From positions 1-40,429 of the forward strand of contig DAHWKJ010000090.1 in the NCBI GenBank assembly GCA_027343695.1: DNA of 40,429 nucleotides. Direction: 5' to 3'. The notes under the pieces are model-generated. The model was not told the DNA's origin. It worked only from the letters and a program-made list of their open reading frames with translations, and ran no database searches. The DNA comes from Sulfobacillus sp. (GTDB lineage Bacteria; Bacillota; Sulfobacillia; Sulfobacillales; Sulfobacillaceae). The position numbers were made by a program, and so were the translations under genes. This document shows positions 7,898-16,126 of this stretch, one piece after another (position 1 is the stretch's first letter; each line of letters begins with the position of its first letter).

Positions 7898-8182
7898 CTA
7901 ACGCCGAATGACTTTACGTACGACCGTAATCAGGTCATCAATGGGCTCATCGCCTTGGTGCTGTTCAATAGCGTCTTTGACACATCCATTAATGTGCGAC
8001 CTTAACAAAATTAACGACACCTCGTCCATAGCGGCGGTCATTGCAGAAACTTGTTGTAAGATATCTGGGCAGTATCTCCCATCATCCACCATGCGCATAA
8101 TACCTTTGACTTGCCCTTCAATTCGTTTCAGTCGGGCGGTCAAGTTCTCTTTATCTTGCTCATATTGGTAGATCTCCGACAC
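7898..8182 (-). CDS. csoR: copper-sensing transcriptional repressor CsoR
   Basis: 94 residues, all-helical, typical CsoR length. The Cu(I) ligands of the family are present at C38 (RYCPDI), H63 and C67 (SHINGC). The N-terminal helix has the usual RLKRIEGQVKGIMRM. The protein binds DNA when copper-free and releases it when Cu(I) binds, which would derepress itself, copA and copZ. It is first in the operon. A promoter with G-tracts typical of CsoR operators lies directly upstream. The Cys-His-Cys set supports CsoR over the related RcnR or FrmR branches. Confidence 0.93.
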   Translation of the reverse strand: MSEIYQYEQDKENLTARLKRIEGQVKGIMRMVDDGRYCPDILQQVSAMTAAMDEVSLILLRSHINGCVKDAIEQHQGDEPIDDLITVVRKVIRR

Positions 8183-8185
8183 CCC

Positions 8186-8236
8186 CTACTGATACTCCCT
8201 ATGACTACTATATACTAAAATAATAGCGTAGAGCAA
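8186..8236 (-). promoter_or_regulatory. promoter and candidate CsoR operator
   Basis: Minus strand: a weak -35 TTGCTC (8236-8231), an 18-bp spacer and -10 TATAGT (8212-8207). Two G-tracts, TAGGGAG and TAGGGGG, follow in 8206-8186 between the -10 and the csoR start. CsoR operators are G-tract pairs, but here they are direct rather than clearly inverted, so the operator call is an inference. The intergenic stretch 8237-8437 shows nothing further. Confidence 0.4.
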
Positions 8237-8439
8237 CATGATTAGAGGTAGGCTAGTTTGTGGTGTTCTAACAGTACTCACTCCAGAGCCCGCTGACGCA
8301 CTATGGCGTGTTGGCGTAGGTCACCCGTGATTCGGAGGGCATGCCCTGGTGGATGCGATACTGGGTCGGGAATTAGGGGACGTACGTCACGTAACGGTTA
8401 TTCATCGCTTTGGTAGCCTACGAACTCCTGAAGGTCCCA

Positions 8440-8448
8440 TGGTATACT
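8440..8448 (+). promoter_or_regulatory. extended -10 promoter of the two-component operon
   Basis: TG-G-TATACT is a good extended -10, 31 nt before the ATG at 8480. No clear -35 lies at the right distance, as is common for extended -10 promoters. Confidence 0.5.
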
Positions 8449-8479
8449 AACGAGATATTGGCTCAATGTGGAGAACCCG

Positions 8480-9205
8480 ATGGACGAGACCCAAGAGGCC
8501 GCGAAAAATTCCCTCCTCATCGTCGACGACGATCCGGGGATTGTTGAGGTGTTGACTGCATATGGCGAACCGTGGGGCTGGTCCGTGGCGGCGGCAGGTT
8601 CGTTCACGGAGGCATTGCAGCAATTGGCACAGCATGTCCCCCACGTCATTGTGCTGGACTGGGAACTACCCGATAGTGACGGTCTTGAGTCTATTCGGGT
8701 CTTACGTTCGCACACGACTGTACCGATTCTCATGTTGACGGTGCGGGATCAGGAAGCGGGCATTATTCGGGCGTTGCAGCTCGGCGCGGATGATTACGTC
8801 GTGAAACCGTTCAGTCCAGGCCAAGTGCTCGCGCGGTGTGGGGCATTGCGCCGCCGCGGGCAGGATCAATCCGAGGACTCACCTGGCCGCGTCGCGGTGC
8901 AGGATTTAGTGATCGACATCCCCCGACGGCAAGTCCGGCGTCGGGACATTCCTATGGAACTCACCACTTTGGAGTTTGAACTGCTGAGGCATCTCGCGAC
9001 CAACCCGGGCCGGGTGTGGACCCGCGAGGAATTGCTCGACAGGATTTGGGGAGACGTCGGCGAGGTGTTCGATCGGGCGGTCGATATGGAGATTGCCCGC
9101 TTGCGAAAAAAACTGGGCGACCCTGTCGAGACACCACGGTATATTGATACGATTCGGGGGGTGGGATACCGTTGGCGCGACGATCCAGGCCCCGGTGGGC
9201 TCTAG
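8480..9205 (+). CDS. OmpR-family response regulator
   Basis: 241 residues. The receiver domain (residues 10-125) has acidic residues DDD16-18, phospho-acceptor D60 in VLDWELP, T87 and K109 in VVKPFSP. The C-terminal winged-helix domain (about 140-238) has ELTTLEFELLRHLATNPGRV and the recognition region ending RLRKKLGDP...IRGVGYRW. ATG 8480 is preferred over GTG 8468 because GGAGA lies 5 nt before it. It is co-transcribed with the sensor kinase, whose start overlaps it by 34 nt. OmpR-type regulators bind direct repeats 11 bp apart; such repeats are found at 12400 and 18426. The stimulus is unknown; copper, sulfur or envelope redox state fit the neighbours. Confidence 0.92.
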   Translation: MDETQEAAKNSLLIVDDDPGIVEVLTAYGEPWGWSVAAAGSFTEALQQLAQHVPHVIVLDWELPDSDGLESIRVLRSHTTVPILMLTVRDQEAGIIRALQLGADDYVVKPFSPGQVLARCGALRRRGQDQSEDSPGRVAVQDLVIDIPRRQVRRRDIPMELTTLEFELLRHLATNPGRVWTREELLDRIWGDVGEVFDRAVDMEIARLRKKLGDPVETPRYIDTIRGVGYRWRDDPGPGGL

Positions 9206-10200
9206 GTCTCTGGTTGGTTCTGACTATCAGCATGGGCCTCGCATTGGGGCTGACCGTCGGGCTCGGAACGCTGTGGGCGGGCTTGACATCTCGATCGAGG
9301 GGGACCAGTCCCGAGATCTATCTTCTGGTGGCGGGAATGGTCTGGATGGCTCTGGCCGGAATCGGTTGGATACTGGTGCGACGTGTCGACAAGCTCTTAG
9401 AGCGCGATTGGATCGATATCGTCGCCTGGATTAATCAGCTCGAGGAAGGACGTTGGGAACGGTTACCGGTCCCCGATACCGGGCCGTGGGGGCAATTAAG
9501 CTATGCCTTGAATCAAATGGCGCACCGGCTCGCGATGGCCCAGTCCGAGCGGGAGATGTTTTTGGCTAGTGTCGCACACGAATTGAAAACTCCCCTAACG
9601 GTGTTGCGGGCGAACCTGGAGGGGTTGGCCACCGGGGATCTCCCAGCGACGCCGGGCCGATGGACCACCCTCTTACGGGAAGTGCAGCGCCTGACTCGTA
9701 TGGTGAATGACTTGCTTCTCATTGAAACTCTCCAATCTTCCGCCACGGCATTGCATCGTGTTTCTTACCGGTTAGATGTACAAGTTGAGGAGGTTGTGTT
9801 AAAGTTTGGCCCCCTGGCCGACCTTCAACACATCAGCCTCGTGGGGACGGGAGAGCCCGTCGAGGTGGTGGCAGACCGGGATCGCATGGACCAGGTGTTG
9901 ACCAATTTAGTGGACAATGCATTGCGCCACACACCGCAAGGGGGACAAATCGCTATCACGTGGCGTGGTTTGGCTGAGGGCGTGGAATGTTGTGTGGACG
10001 ATAGCGGGCCCGGTATTCCGCTGGCCCAACACGCGCTGGTCACCCGACCGTTTTATCGGGATCCGCGGTCGTCGGGTGTCGGTTTGGGGATGGCGGTCGC
10101 GGTCGCGTTGCTTAAAGCACACGGTGGATCACTGACTATCGGGAACAGCCCCTGGGATGGCGCACGGGTGTGCCTCTATCTCCCGGTTCGGGCCGACTAA
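9172..10200 (+). CDS. membrane sensor histidine kinase
   Basis: 342 residues starting at TTG 9172 inside the response regulator gene. Two membrane helices (about 10-36 and 49-70) leave only about 12 external residues, so sensing is probably within the membrane. A HAMP-like linker (70-125) follows. The H box FLASVAHELKTPLTVL has H136. The N box QVLTNLVDNALRHTP has N249. DDSGPGIP (276-283) and GVGLGMAVAVALLKAHGG form the G boxes. It phosphorylates the regulator encoded just upstream. Its stop overlaps that of a convergent SHOCT gene by 3 nt. The near absence of a periplasmic domain resembles intramembrane-sensing kinases. Confidence 0.92.
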   Translation: MARRSRPRWALGLWLVLTISMGLALGLTVGLGTLWAGLTSRSRGTSPEIYLLVAGMVWMALAGIGWILVRRVDKLLERDWIDIVAWINQLEEGRWERLPVPDTGPWGQLSYALNQMAHRLAMAQSEREMFLASVAHELKTPLTVLRANLEGLATGDLPATPGRWTTLLREVQRLTRMVNDLLLIETLQSSATALHRVSYRLDVQVEEVVLKFGPLADLQHISLVGTGEPVEVVADRDRMDQVLTNLVDNALRHTPQGGQIAITWRGLAEGVECCVDDSGPGIPLAQHALVTRPFYRDPRSSGVGLGMAVAVALLKAHGGSLTIGNSPWDGARVCLYLPVRAD

Positions 10201-10403
10201 TGGGTTTCCAGGTGTCGACGGATGGCTTGATATTCTTCCAAGGAAATTTCTCCGCGGGCTAGGCGCAGCTCCAAGATGGCTAGCGGATCGTCCGGAGCCT
10301 GACGCCAGCTTTGGACATGACGAAACCATATAGAGACCGCCACGGCTAACACCACTAAAATGCCCAACCAAATCACGGTTCCTACCCACATCATGGCCAT
10401 CAT
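10197..10403 (-). CDS. small membrane protein with SHOCT motif (copy 1)
   Basis: 68 residues. A membrane helix (about 5-28) is followed by DDPLAILELRLARGEISLEEYQAIRRHLE, the short C-terminal SHOCT domain (two helices around a GEI turn). SHOCT domains are thought to mediate oligomerisation of small or membrane proteins. Two relatives with the same layout sit at 12485 and 15171. The gene converges tail to tail on the kinase gene, with overlapping stop codons, so transcription of one may interfere with the other. Confidence 0.7.
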   Translation of the reverse strand: MMAMMWVGTVIWLGILVVLAVAVSIWFRHVQSWRQAPDDPLAILELRLARGEISLEEYQAIRRHLETH

Positions 10404-10451
10404 AGTGTGCGCCCACCCCTGTCGCTATCGTCATTATTTTACATTCAACCC

Positions 10452-10580
10452 CAGATAACTCAGGCAACAGGGAACAGCCCTGAAAATCACTAAGTTTATT
10501 CGCTCCATGGGTCATAAGGACATAAAATGGCATGATTTACCCGTTTCGCACCGCCTTCCGGACCTAACCTGAGTTATCTG
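10452..10580. mobile_element. MITE-like element or large hairpin with 13-bp terminal inverted repeats
   Basis: CAGATAACTCAGG (10452-10464) is mirrored exactly by CCTGAGTTATCTG (10568-10580), enclosing 103 bp with no gene. The same 13-mer occurs once more at 3265-3277, where it abuts the likely group II intron. I see no convincing target duplication. It could be a miniature transposable element or the solo end of an insertion sequence. The rest of 10404-10748 holds no gene. Confidence 0.5.
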
Positions 10581-10748
10581 AGGATGTATGTTATTTTACG
10601 CGATTTCACGGCATGTGTCATGGGAACCCCATTTGGCGTATGTGTCCGCAATGGGTAAACAAAAGAATAAGGGGGCGGTGGCAGTTCTGTTGAAACGCGA
10701 TCGGTATGGTTGATGGTCCTACCGGAATTCACGCCGTGTCCCGCCCCA

Positions 10749-10970
10749 TTAGCGGGGAGAAGCGCCATACAAGTAATAGAACTTTCGAAACGCGATCACG
10801 CCCCATACTGCTTCCACGATTCCAAAGGGCCATGTTCCAGCCATGAACCCGTAACTGGCTGATCCCCAACAGGAGACCGCGAACGCCAACGTAAACCATG
10901 AAGAACGGGCCTCCAAAGCGTAAAACACCATCATAAGAGTGACGATGGTCGCGCCATAGACCGTGAGCAT
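10749..10970 (-). CDS. conserved small membrane protein
   Basis: 73 residues. Three hydrophobic stretches (3-18, 24-42, 46-60) are seen, with the sequence YGFMAGTWPFGIVEAVWGVI. It resembles a widespread uncharacterised group of short proteins with a C-terminal WPFG..E..W..A motif. The start ATG 10970 is followed upstream by AGGTGTCCCTATGC-type sequence with a modest ribosome binding site. Its function is unknown. It is on the same strand as the CDF-like gene but separated by 128 bp. Confidence 0.6.
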   Translation of the reverse strand: MLTVYGATIVTLMMVFYALEARSSWFTLAFAVSCWGSASYGFMAGTWPFGIVEAVWGVIAFRKFYYLYGASPR

Positions 10971-11098
10971 AGGGACACCTCCGTGATAATCATGACCATT
11001 TCACTAGATTGTGTCACGAGGATTAGGAAAGGTCGTGGCCGCAGACCATCACCGCATGATTTCTGCTGAGTCGATGGATGGAGACCGGGCCCACGCTA

Positions 11099-11728
11099 TT
11101 AAGGCTCCGCGTCCTCTTTCCCCCTCACTTCTTCGAATGCTTCCCAGGCTTCTCGGGCCACCCAATAAGCAATGGCAAGAGCGGCGACAGGGTCCATCCA
11201 TGTCCACCCTAACGCCCATACACCGAGTGTGCCGGCCAACCCCAGCCATGCCATATACGCACAGACCCAACTTTCTACAGCATCCGCCTGTAGTGCCGGG
11301 CTCTGTAATGCTACACCCAACCGTCGTTTTTTACGGGCAAACAGCACCATGATAAGCCCAGAAATGATCATTACGAGGATCCCGATAGGACTCGGGCGCA
11401 CGGTACTTTTCGTGATCAGTGCCCAGAGGGCCCCACCGATTAAATAAAACAAGAGTAGTCCTAAGAGCCCGGCGGTCCACCGCGCTGCCTTGACTTCAGC
11501 GTGGTTCACGGCATGGTCGTCAGCGCCGCGGGCTTCGATGCGCAACCGCCAGACGAGGATACTGGCAGACACGAGTTCAATTAGACTATCCATTCCAAAC
11601 CCCGTCAGGGCCAGCGAATGGGCTTCATATCCCGCCCCGAGAGACAAGATGGCTTCGGCAACCATCCACAGAATGGCGGCAATTTCCCAGAATAGGGCTT
11701 GGGTGACGAGTTGAACCCGTGTATGCAT
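11099..11728 (-). CDS. cation diffusion facilitator-like transporter
   Basis: 209 residues from ATG 11728. This start is preferred because GGAGG lies 11 nt upstream and the protein then begins at the family's first helix; the open frame reaches 11956. Six hydrophobic segments are seen. LTGFGMDSLIELVSASILVW and LQADAVESWVCAYM each carry the paired acidic residues of the CDF metal site (D in transmembrane helices 2 and 5). WMDPVAALAIAYWVAREA ends the domain. The cytosolic C-terminal CDF domain is absent, as in the short divergent CDF-like proteins. The protein probably exports a divalent metal; the substrate cannot be read from sequence. Confidence 0.75.
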   Translation of the reverse strand: MHTRVQLVTQALFWEIAAILWMVAEAILSLGAGYEAHSLALTGFGMDSLIELVSASILVWRLRIEARGADDHAVNHAEVKAARWTAGLLGLLLFYLIGGALWALITKSTVRPSPIGILVMIISGLIMVLFARKKRRLGVALQSPALQADAVESWVCAYMAWLGLAGTLGVWALGWTWMDPVAALAIAYWVAREAWEAFEEVRGKEDAEP

Positions 11729-11756
11729 GCGATGTTGGGCCTCCCCATGTAATGCC

Positions 11757-12399
11757 ATCCTTAAAGCAAACTGGATGTTCTTATAATACCTGACTGACGG
11801 GGGTCGGGTGACAGTGGAGATGCCTTTAGCGTCTCGAATTTCGATCATTATTTGGATTGCGGGGAAGGTTTTTTTGGGGAAGTTTGTGCGAGGGTAGACA
11901 ACTATTGTTGCGAGCTTAACGGACTTTGGCCAATCCATGCGGGCTTTTGGGATCACCAGATTAGGATGGCTATTGGGACAGCCCTACCCATGTACTGTTG
12001 CTCATTCGCGTGGATCGAGAATTGGCGGGATTTGCCCGGGTCATCCAGGGGATTTCCAAGGAGCCCCACCAAATTGGCGAATCCTTCGTCATTCGGAAGT
12101 TTGGCTTATCCACGAACTGTGGAATAACTATAAGGCCCAGGCCTTTTGGTGAGGCGTGGTTAACGCTTACACCAATGGGCCCTACGAAGAGTAGCCACAA
12201 AACAAGCTATTTCCCATTGCCATGAGATTCCATAGAACCGGTTACGTTGGAAATCATTCGGCTTACCAGATAGCTTCTGCTATATACTTCGACCCTGTCA
12301 CCGTATCGGCAATCCCTTCCAAGGGCTGATACCTGCCTCACTGCATGGGGCCGGGAATGTGGGGGAGTTGGCGCCAACGTCTTCGATAATCATGGGCGT
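11757..12399. other. stretch without a supported gene
   Basis: About 640 bp between the CDF gene and the sulfocyanin operon promoter. Several short frames exist on both strands but none has a ribosome binding site together with protein-like composition. A small hairpin with a short T-run (AAGGCC/GGCCTT, 12132-12147) is the only structured element seen. Confidence 0.5.
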
Positions 12400-12453
12400 G
12401 TGACAGAACTGTGACAGGGATGGTACACCGCGGTCACAGAAGGGGGATATTCT
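12400..12453 (+). promoter_or_regulatory. response-regulator-type promoter of the sulfocyanin operon
   Basis: GTGAC occurs at 12400-12404 and 12411-12415, exactly 11 bp apart, and a degenerate third copy (GGTAC) sits at 12422. The -10 TATTCT is at 12448-12453, so the repeats start 48 and 37 bp before it. The promoter at 18426-18479 has the same two distances. There is no good -35, which suggests activator dependence. OmpR/PhoB-type regulators bind such 11-bp-spaced repeats. Confidence 0.65.
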
Positions 12454-12484
12454 AACAAGGTCAGAAGGCGAGGAGGTCATCAGT

Positions 12485-12721
12485 ATGATGGGACTTGGCG
12501 GAGGTTACGGGGGAATGTGGGTCATGGGATTGTTCGGTTTGATCATTCTGGCGGGTGTCATTGTGCTCATCGTGTGGGCGATTCGTACGATGCTACCGTC
12601 CCGATCGTCCGATACCGCACAACATGACGCTAACCCGCTCTTGCAGTTGCAGGGGCGGCTTGCACGGGGCGAGATTACGCCCGCACAATATGAGGAAATA
12701 CGGGAGCAGTTGCGTCCCTAG
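12485..12721 (+). CDS. small membrane protein with SHOCT motif (copy 2)
   Basis: 78 residues. A glycine-rich start (MMGLGGGYGGMW) leads into one membrane helix (about 12-35). A basic linker follows, then the SHOCT domain LLQLQGRLARGEITPAQYEEIREQL. GAGGAGG lies 8 nt before the ATG. It is the first gene of the operon, 50 bp before the sulfocyanin gene and about 30 bp after the -10 element. Its role is probably structural, forming or anchoring a membrane assembly; the biochemical function is unknown. Confidence 0.72.
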   Translation: MMGLGGGYGGMWVMGLFGLIILAGVIVLIVWAIRTMLPSRSSDTAQHDANPLLQLQGRLARGEITPAQYEEIREQLRP

Positions 12722-12770
12722 AGAGTAACCAGATGGATCGGAACCACATAGGCGAAAGGAGTGAAGCAAT

Positions 12771-13517
12771 ATGAAGCGACTCAGTGGATTGACGGTAGGA
12801 TTGGGCCTCTTAACGATTGGGGCGTTCGGTGGGGTCGCATTTGCTGCGACCCAGGGAACCCATGCGTCGTCGGCCCCTGCGGGACGCATGACGAACAACA
12901 ATGCCGGTATGATGGGGGGGACGGGAAATGGATCGGTGGGCGGCATGGATTCGGCCATGAACCAATCTGGTCACACATCGGGGATCATGGGCGCGGTCGG
13001 CTCGGGAGCCGGTGGGATGATGGGCGCGGCGTCGGGATCCACCTGGACCCCGGCCCAGGTGGCGGCGTTAGTGCGGCAGAGTGAACAGGGCGTGACCATC
13101 GACCGGGCGACCAACACGATTACGTACCACCGCGCAAACGATCTGTTAGTACCGTTGGCAGCCCCTGCGGCCCTGCACCTGAAGGGGATGCAGTGGGAGA
13201 TTGATGGCCTCATTAACCCGACCGTGGTAGTGCCACAGGGTGCCCACATGACGGTGGATTTGGTTAACGCCGACCAGGGCTATATGCATGGGTTTGAAGT
13301 CACGACAGCCACGCCACCGTTTCAAGAGATGGTTATGATGCAGGGGAGTCCGGCATTCCCTGGATCTTTGGTTATGCCTATTTTGCCTGAAACCGCCCAG
13401 GGGCAGTACCACCGTAGCACCGAGTTTACGGCGGCGACGGCCGGGACCTATCACTATATTTGTCCGGTACCGGGTCATGCGGCTCATGGGATGGCCGGTC
13501 GGTTTGTGGTGTCCTAA
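12771..13517 (+). CDS. sulfocyanin-like blue copper protein (copy 1)
   Basis: 248 residues. An N-terminal signal anchor (about 7-26, ending GGVAFA) precedes a low-complexity Gly/Met/Asn linker (30-90) and a cupredoxin domain (about 140-248). Type-1 copper ligands are H173 in YMHGFEV, and C231, H236 and M241 in YICPVPGHAAHGM. Sulfocyanins carry electrons outside the membrane, typically to terminal oxidases, in acidophiles. Met-rich motifs in the linker (AGMMGG, GGMMG) may bind Cu(I). AAAGGAG lies 9 nt before the start. A paralogue is encoded at 24778. The identity as an exported one-electron carrier is strong; its partner is not known. Confidence 0.85.
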   Translation: MKRLSGLTVGLGLLTIGAFGGVAFAATQGTHASSAPAGRMTNNNAGMMGGTGNGSVGGMDSAMNQSGHTSGIMGAVGSGAGGMMGAASGSTWTPAQVAALVRQSEQGVTIDRATNTITYHRANDLLVPLAAPAALHLKGMQWEIDGLINPTVVVPQGAHMTVDLVNADQGYMHGFEVTTATPPFQEMVMMQGSPAFPGSLVMPILPETAQGQYHRSTEFTAATAGTYHYICPVPGHAAHGMAGRFVVS

Positions 13518-13519
13518 CG

Positions 13520-14173
13520 ATGGCTCGTGAGGATTCACCCGACGAAAGTCCTTGGAGTCCCATCCACCACCCGTGGTTTAGTCGGGGATATCCCTGGACG
13601 GAGCGGGCACTGGAACGTGCAGTAGGATCGGCGCGTCGCGCACAAAACCAACAAGCTGTTGGGCGAACCTTAGTCATCGGGGCGGGGACGGGGTTGGATA
13701 TTCCCGTGCTCGGCGAAGGAGTGACGGACTGGGTTTTACTCGAACCGGACGCGACGATGCGGCAGATCTTGCGGCGGCGGTATCCAGCGGCCGAGATTCT
13801 GTCGGATCGCGCGGAGGCCATCTCATTGCCCGATGCCTCGTGTGACACGGTCCTGACCAGTCTGGTGCTGTGTAGTGTGGGTGATGTGCAGCGTACGCTT
13901 ACGGAAGTGGCCCGAATCTTGGTGCCTGAGGGACAATATCTCTTTTTAGAGCATGTGGCCAATCCACACCGCGGGGCGAGCCTGGTTCAACACGGGATCG
14001 AGCCCTTGTGGCGACGACTCGGTGGGGGGTGTCGATTGACCCGCGACGTGCAAGCCGCCGTGACCGAGTCTCCATTGGTACTGGTCGCCTGTGAATCCGT
14101 CCGGACCGGAGGACTATTACCGGTTATTCGAGGCCGAGCGGTAAAAAATGCTGGAGGTCCTGGAGAAAGATAG
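13520..14173 (+). CDS. class I SAM-dependent methyltransferase (first)
   Basis: 217 residues from ATG 13520, 2 nt after the sulfocyanin stop, so translation is coupled. Motif I is TLVIGAGTGLDIPVL (about residues 50-64), motif II ends VLLEPD, and motif IV/post-I reads LPDASCDTVLTSLVLCSV, followed by FLEHVANP. This is the UbiE/METTL7-like branch of Methyltransf_11 proteins, which act on small or lipid-like molecules. The substrate is unknown. Quinone or chalcogen/thiol methylation would fit a redox operon, but that is only an inference. Confidence 0.8.
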   Translation: MAREDSPDESPWSPIHHPWFSRGYPWTERALERAVGSARRAQNQQAVGRTLVIGAGTGLDIPVLGEGVTDWVLLEPDATMRQILRRRYPAAEILSDRAEAISLPDASCDTVLTSLVLCSVGDVQRTLTEVARILVPEGQYLFLEHVANPHRGASLVQHGIEPLWRRLGGGCRLTRDVQAAVTESPLVLVACESVRTGGLLPVIRGRAVKNAGGPGER

Positions 14174-14317
14174 GGAGGAGAGCGGCCGTCACCCAGGCCA
14201 TTCGCGCGGAGAACTTGGGTCGAGGGGCATGAGAACGGTGTCGAGATCCTCGGAGAAGGATTTATATCGAGGCATAACGCGCGAAGACACCAGAGAGACT
14301 GAGAGGAGTGGGATGGG

Positions 14318-15100
14318 ATGAAGGAACCGACGACGTGGCACCCGGTGGTCTTTCCTGAGGCGTCAATGACCCAGATGGCGGAGGGGCTAAAAGGTCAACC
14401 GACCGAAGACTATCGGGATCACGCCATTACCGAAGCTGTGTTGAAACATCTGGGGCCGCAGCGGACCGTGGTGGATATCGGGGCGGGAATTGGTCGGTTT
14501 ACGGTCCCGTTAGCCGAAGCCAATTGTGATGTCTGGGCAGTGGAGCCGTCGGCTATCATGCGCGAGCAATTGGCCGCGGCGGTGAAGGCTTCACCGAGCG
14601 CGGCGCGGGTTCACACGGTGGATGGGTTATGGCCCCGGGTCGAGGTGCCCCGGATGGAAGTCGCCTTGGCGGCGTTGGTGATTCATTTTTCCCCCACCCC
14701 TCGGGCGTTTATTCAGGCGATGGAACGCACGGCGACGAGACGCTGCGTGGTGGTGATCCACGTGGAGCCGATGCTAGCGGCTCTGCAAGACTGGTGGCGA
14801 ATTTTTCACCCAGATCGCCCCGCCCCCATTGTGCCAGCCTTTCGGGATGTCTACACCCTCTTGTGGGAGGAGGGCATCGTCGCCGACGTATCGATCATCG
14901 AGCCCCCGGCACGCGGGGACTTTTGGCGGGATCCTGAAAAAATGCTCGACGGGTTTGCGACCCTGTTGGATCTGTCGACGGAGACGGAGCGGGCACAACT
15001 GGCAGCTCTCCTACGAGAACGACTCACCGCACCAGACGCGAGCGTGACCCGATCGCGCCATCGGTTGGCGGTGGTCTCCTGGACTCCGGATTCCCCGTAA
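14318..15100 (+). CDS. class I SAM-dependent methyltransferase (second)
   Basis: 260 residues. Motif I is VVDIGAGIGRFTVPLAEA (about 50-67), followed by VWAVEPS. The post-I region VALAALVIHFSPTPRAFIQA is atypical, and the C-terminal half is unlike the first enzyme. GAGAGGAGTG lies upstream of ATG 14318. A gap of 144 bp separates it from the first methyltransferase with no terminator seen, so it is probably in the same transcript. The substrate is unknown. The two enzymes are only distantly related and do not look like a recent duplication. Confidence 0.75.
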   Translation: MKEPTTWHPVVFPEASMTQMAEGLKGQPTEDYRDHAITEAVLKHLGPQRTVVDIGAGIGRFTVPLAEANCDVWAVEPSAIMREQLAAAVKASPSAARVHTVDGLWPRVEVPRMEVALAALVIHFSPTPRAFIQAMERTATRRCVVVIHVEPMLAALQDWWRIFHPDRPAPIVPAFRDVYTLLWEEGIVADVSIIEPPARGDFWRDPEKMLDGFATLLDLSTETERAQLAALLRERLTAPDASVTRSRHRLAVVSWTPDSP

Positions 15101-15170
15101 TGTAGAGAGGGGAGAACGCCTTTTCGAGCCGAGGACGGGTAAGGGTGGACGCGACAGGAGGTGGTCACTA

Positions 15171-15401
15171 ATGACAGCGATGATGTGGGGGAGTGGCCTC
15201 CTATGGTTGATTCTCAACATAGGCTTAGTGGCCGGAGTCTGGTGGTGGTGGACACAGTGGGGAGCGCCTGACCGCCCCGACGATCCGTTCGCGATCTTGC
15301 GTATTCGGCAAAACCGGGGAGAAATTTCGGTGCGCGAATATGAGCAGATCCGGGCCTTGTTGGAGGACGGACAGGAAGGTCCCCACGAGCGTAGCCGATG
15401 A
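15171..15401 (+). CDS. small membrane protein with SHOCT motif (copy 3)
   Basis: 76 residues. One tryptophan-rich membrane helix (about 5-29, GVWWWWTQW) is followed by DDPFAILRIRQNRGEISVREYEQIRALLE. The C-terminal motif matches copies 1 and 2, most closely the copy at 10197 (both share DDP.AIL). AGGAGG lies just before the ATG. It sits inside the sulfocyanin operon, upstream of the OsmC gene. Three SHOCT mini-proteins within 5 kb suggest they are parts of one membrane system rather than chance neighbours. Confidence 0.72.
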   Translation: MTAMMWGSGLLWLILNIGLVAGVWWWWTQWGAPDRPDDPFAILRIRQNRGEISVREYEQIRALLEDGQEGPHERSR

Positions 15402-15454
15402 CCGCGGGATCCGCATCGATGCGGAACGAACAAACACACGAGGAGTGGATGAGC

Positions 15455-16000
15455 ATGAAACATCATGGCGTTGCAGTGGACCTGTTGGGGGCCACCATTG
15501 ACGCGATTCAAGAGAATCCCGATTTGGCCCGGTTTCAGTTTCGGTCCCGGACCCAATGGGTTCACGGGGGACATGCCGAAACCCATATTCAATCGTTCGC
15601 GGGTGCGGGGCAAGAAGACTCCTCTCGCCCGGTGCCGTTCGTCGTGAGATCCGATGAACCCTCGGTCCTGTTAGGAACGAACCAGGGACCGAATGCCGTC
15701 GAACTCTATCTCGCAGCCTTAGGATCGTGTTTGACGGTGGGGATTGCGTACAACGCCGCGGCCCGGGACATTACCCTCCAAACCCTGCGTATAGAAATCG
15801 AAGGGGACATCGATCTGCACGCCTTTTTAGGCCTCTCGGAAACCACGCGGCCCGGATATGAAGGGATTCGCGTGCGCTATCAGGCGGAGTCGGATGCCTC
15901 GTCAGACCAATGGGCAACGCTTATGGCTCATGTCAAAAAGACGTCACCGGTCTTAGACATGGTGCGACATCCCGTGCCCGTCACTTGGGTTCAGGACTAG
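15455..16000 (+). CDS. OsmC-family protein
   Basis: 181 residues from ATG 15455 (GAGGAG 9 nt upstream; the frame is open to 15398). GTNQGPNAVELYLAALGSCLTVGIAYNAAARDI carries the Glu (VELYL) and Cys (GSCL) expected for the OsmC/Ohr active site. LQTLRIEIEGDIDL and GYEGIRVRYQAES complete the fold. The family includes hydroperoxide reductases and sulfur-linked OsmC-like proteins. The second active-site Cys is not obvious near VKKTSPVLDMV (Ser replaces it), so classical Ohr peroxidase activity is doubtful. It may act on sulfane-sulfur or thiol adducts. Confidence 0.8.
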   Translation: MKHHGVAVDLLGATIDAIQENPDLARFQFRSRTQWVHGGHAETHIQSFAGAGQEDSSRPVPFVVRSDEPSVLLGTNQGPNAVELYLAALGSCLTVGIAYNAAARDITLQTLRIEIEGDIDLHAFLGLSETTRPGYEGIRVRYQAESDASSDQWATLMAHVKKTSPVLDMVRHPVPVTWVQD

Positions 16001-16024
16001 CGAAGGAAAGTAAACGTCAACCGT

Positions 16025-16063
16025 CCCCGAGCCTCGGCACAACGCGCACCCGAGGCTCCGGGG
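16025..16063 (+). other. strong hairpin between osmC-like and lgt genes
   Basis: CCCC-GAGCCTCGG (16025-16037) pairs with CCGAGGCTC-c-GGGG (16050-16063): 13 pairs with one bulged base and a 12-nt loop. There is no T-tract, so it is more likely an mRNA processing or stability element than a terminator. Confidence 0.5.
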
Positions 16064-16126
16064 GGCGTGGACGGGTGTCGACGGAGGGCGGTCCGATGAC
16101 GACGATGCGCGAAAAGGAGGATAAAC

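Noticed and set aside
9825-10135. Short frames on both strands inside the kinase gene
   Set aside because: They are shadows of a well-supported histidine kinase reading frame.
11759-11956. 66-codon N-terminal extension of the CDF-like transporter
   Set aside because: Not typical of the family, and a better RBS lies before ATG 11728.
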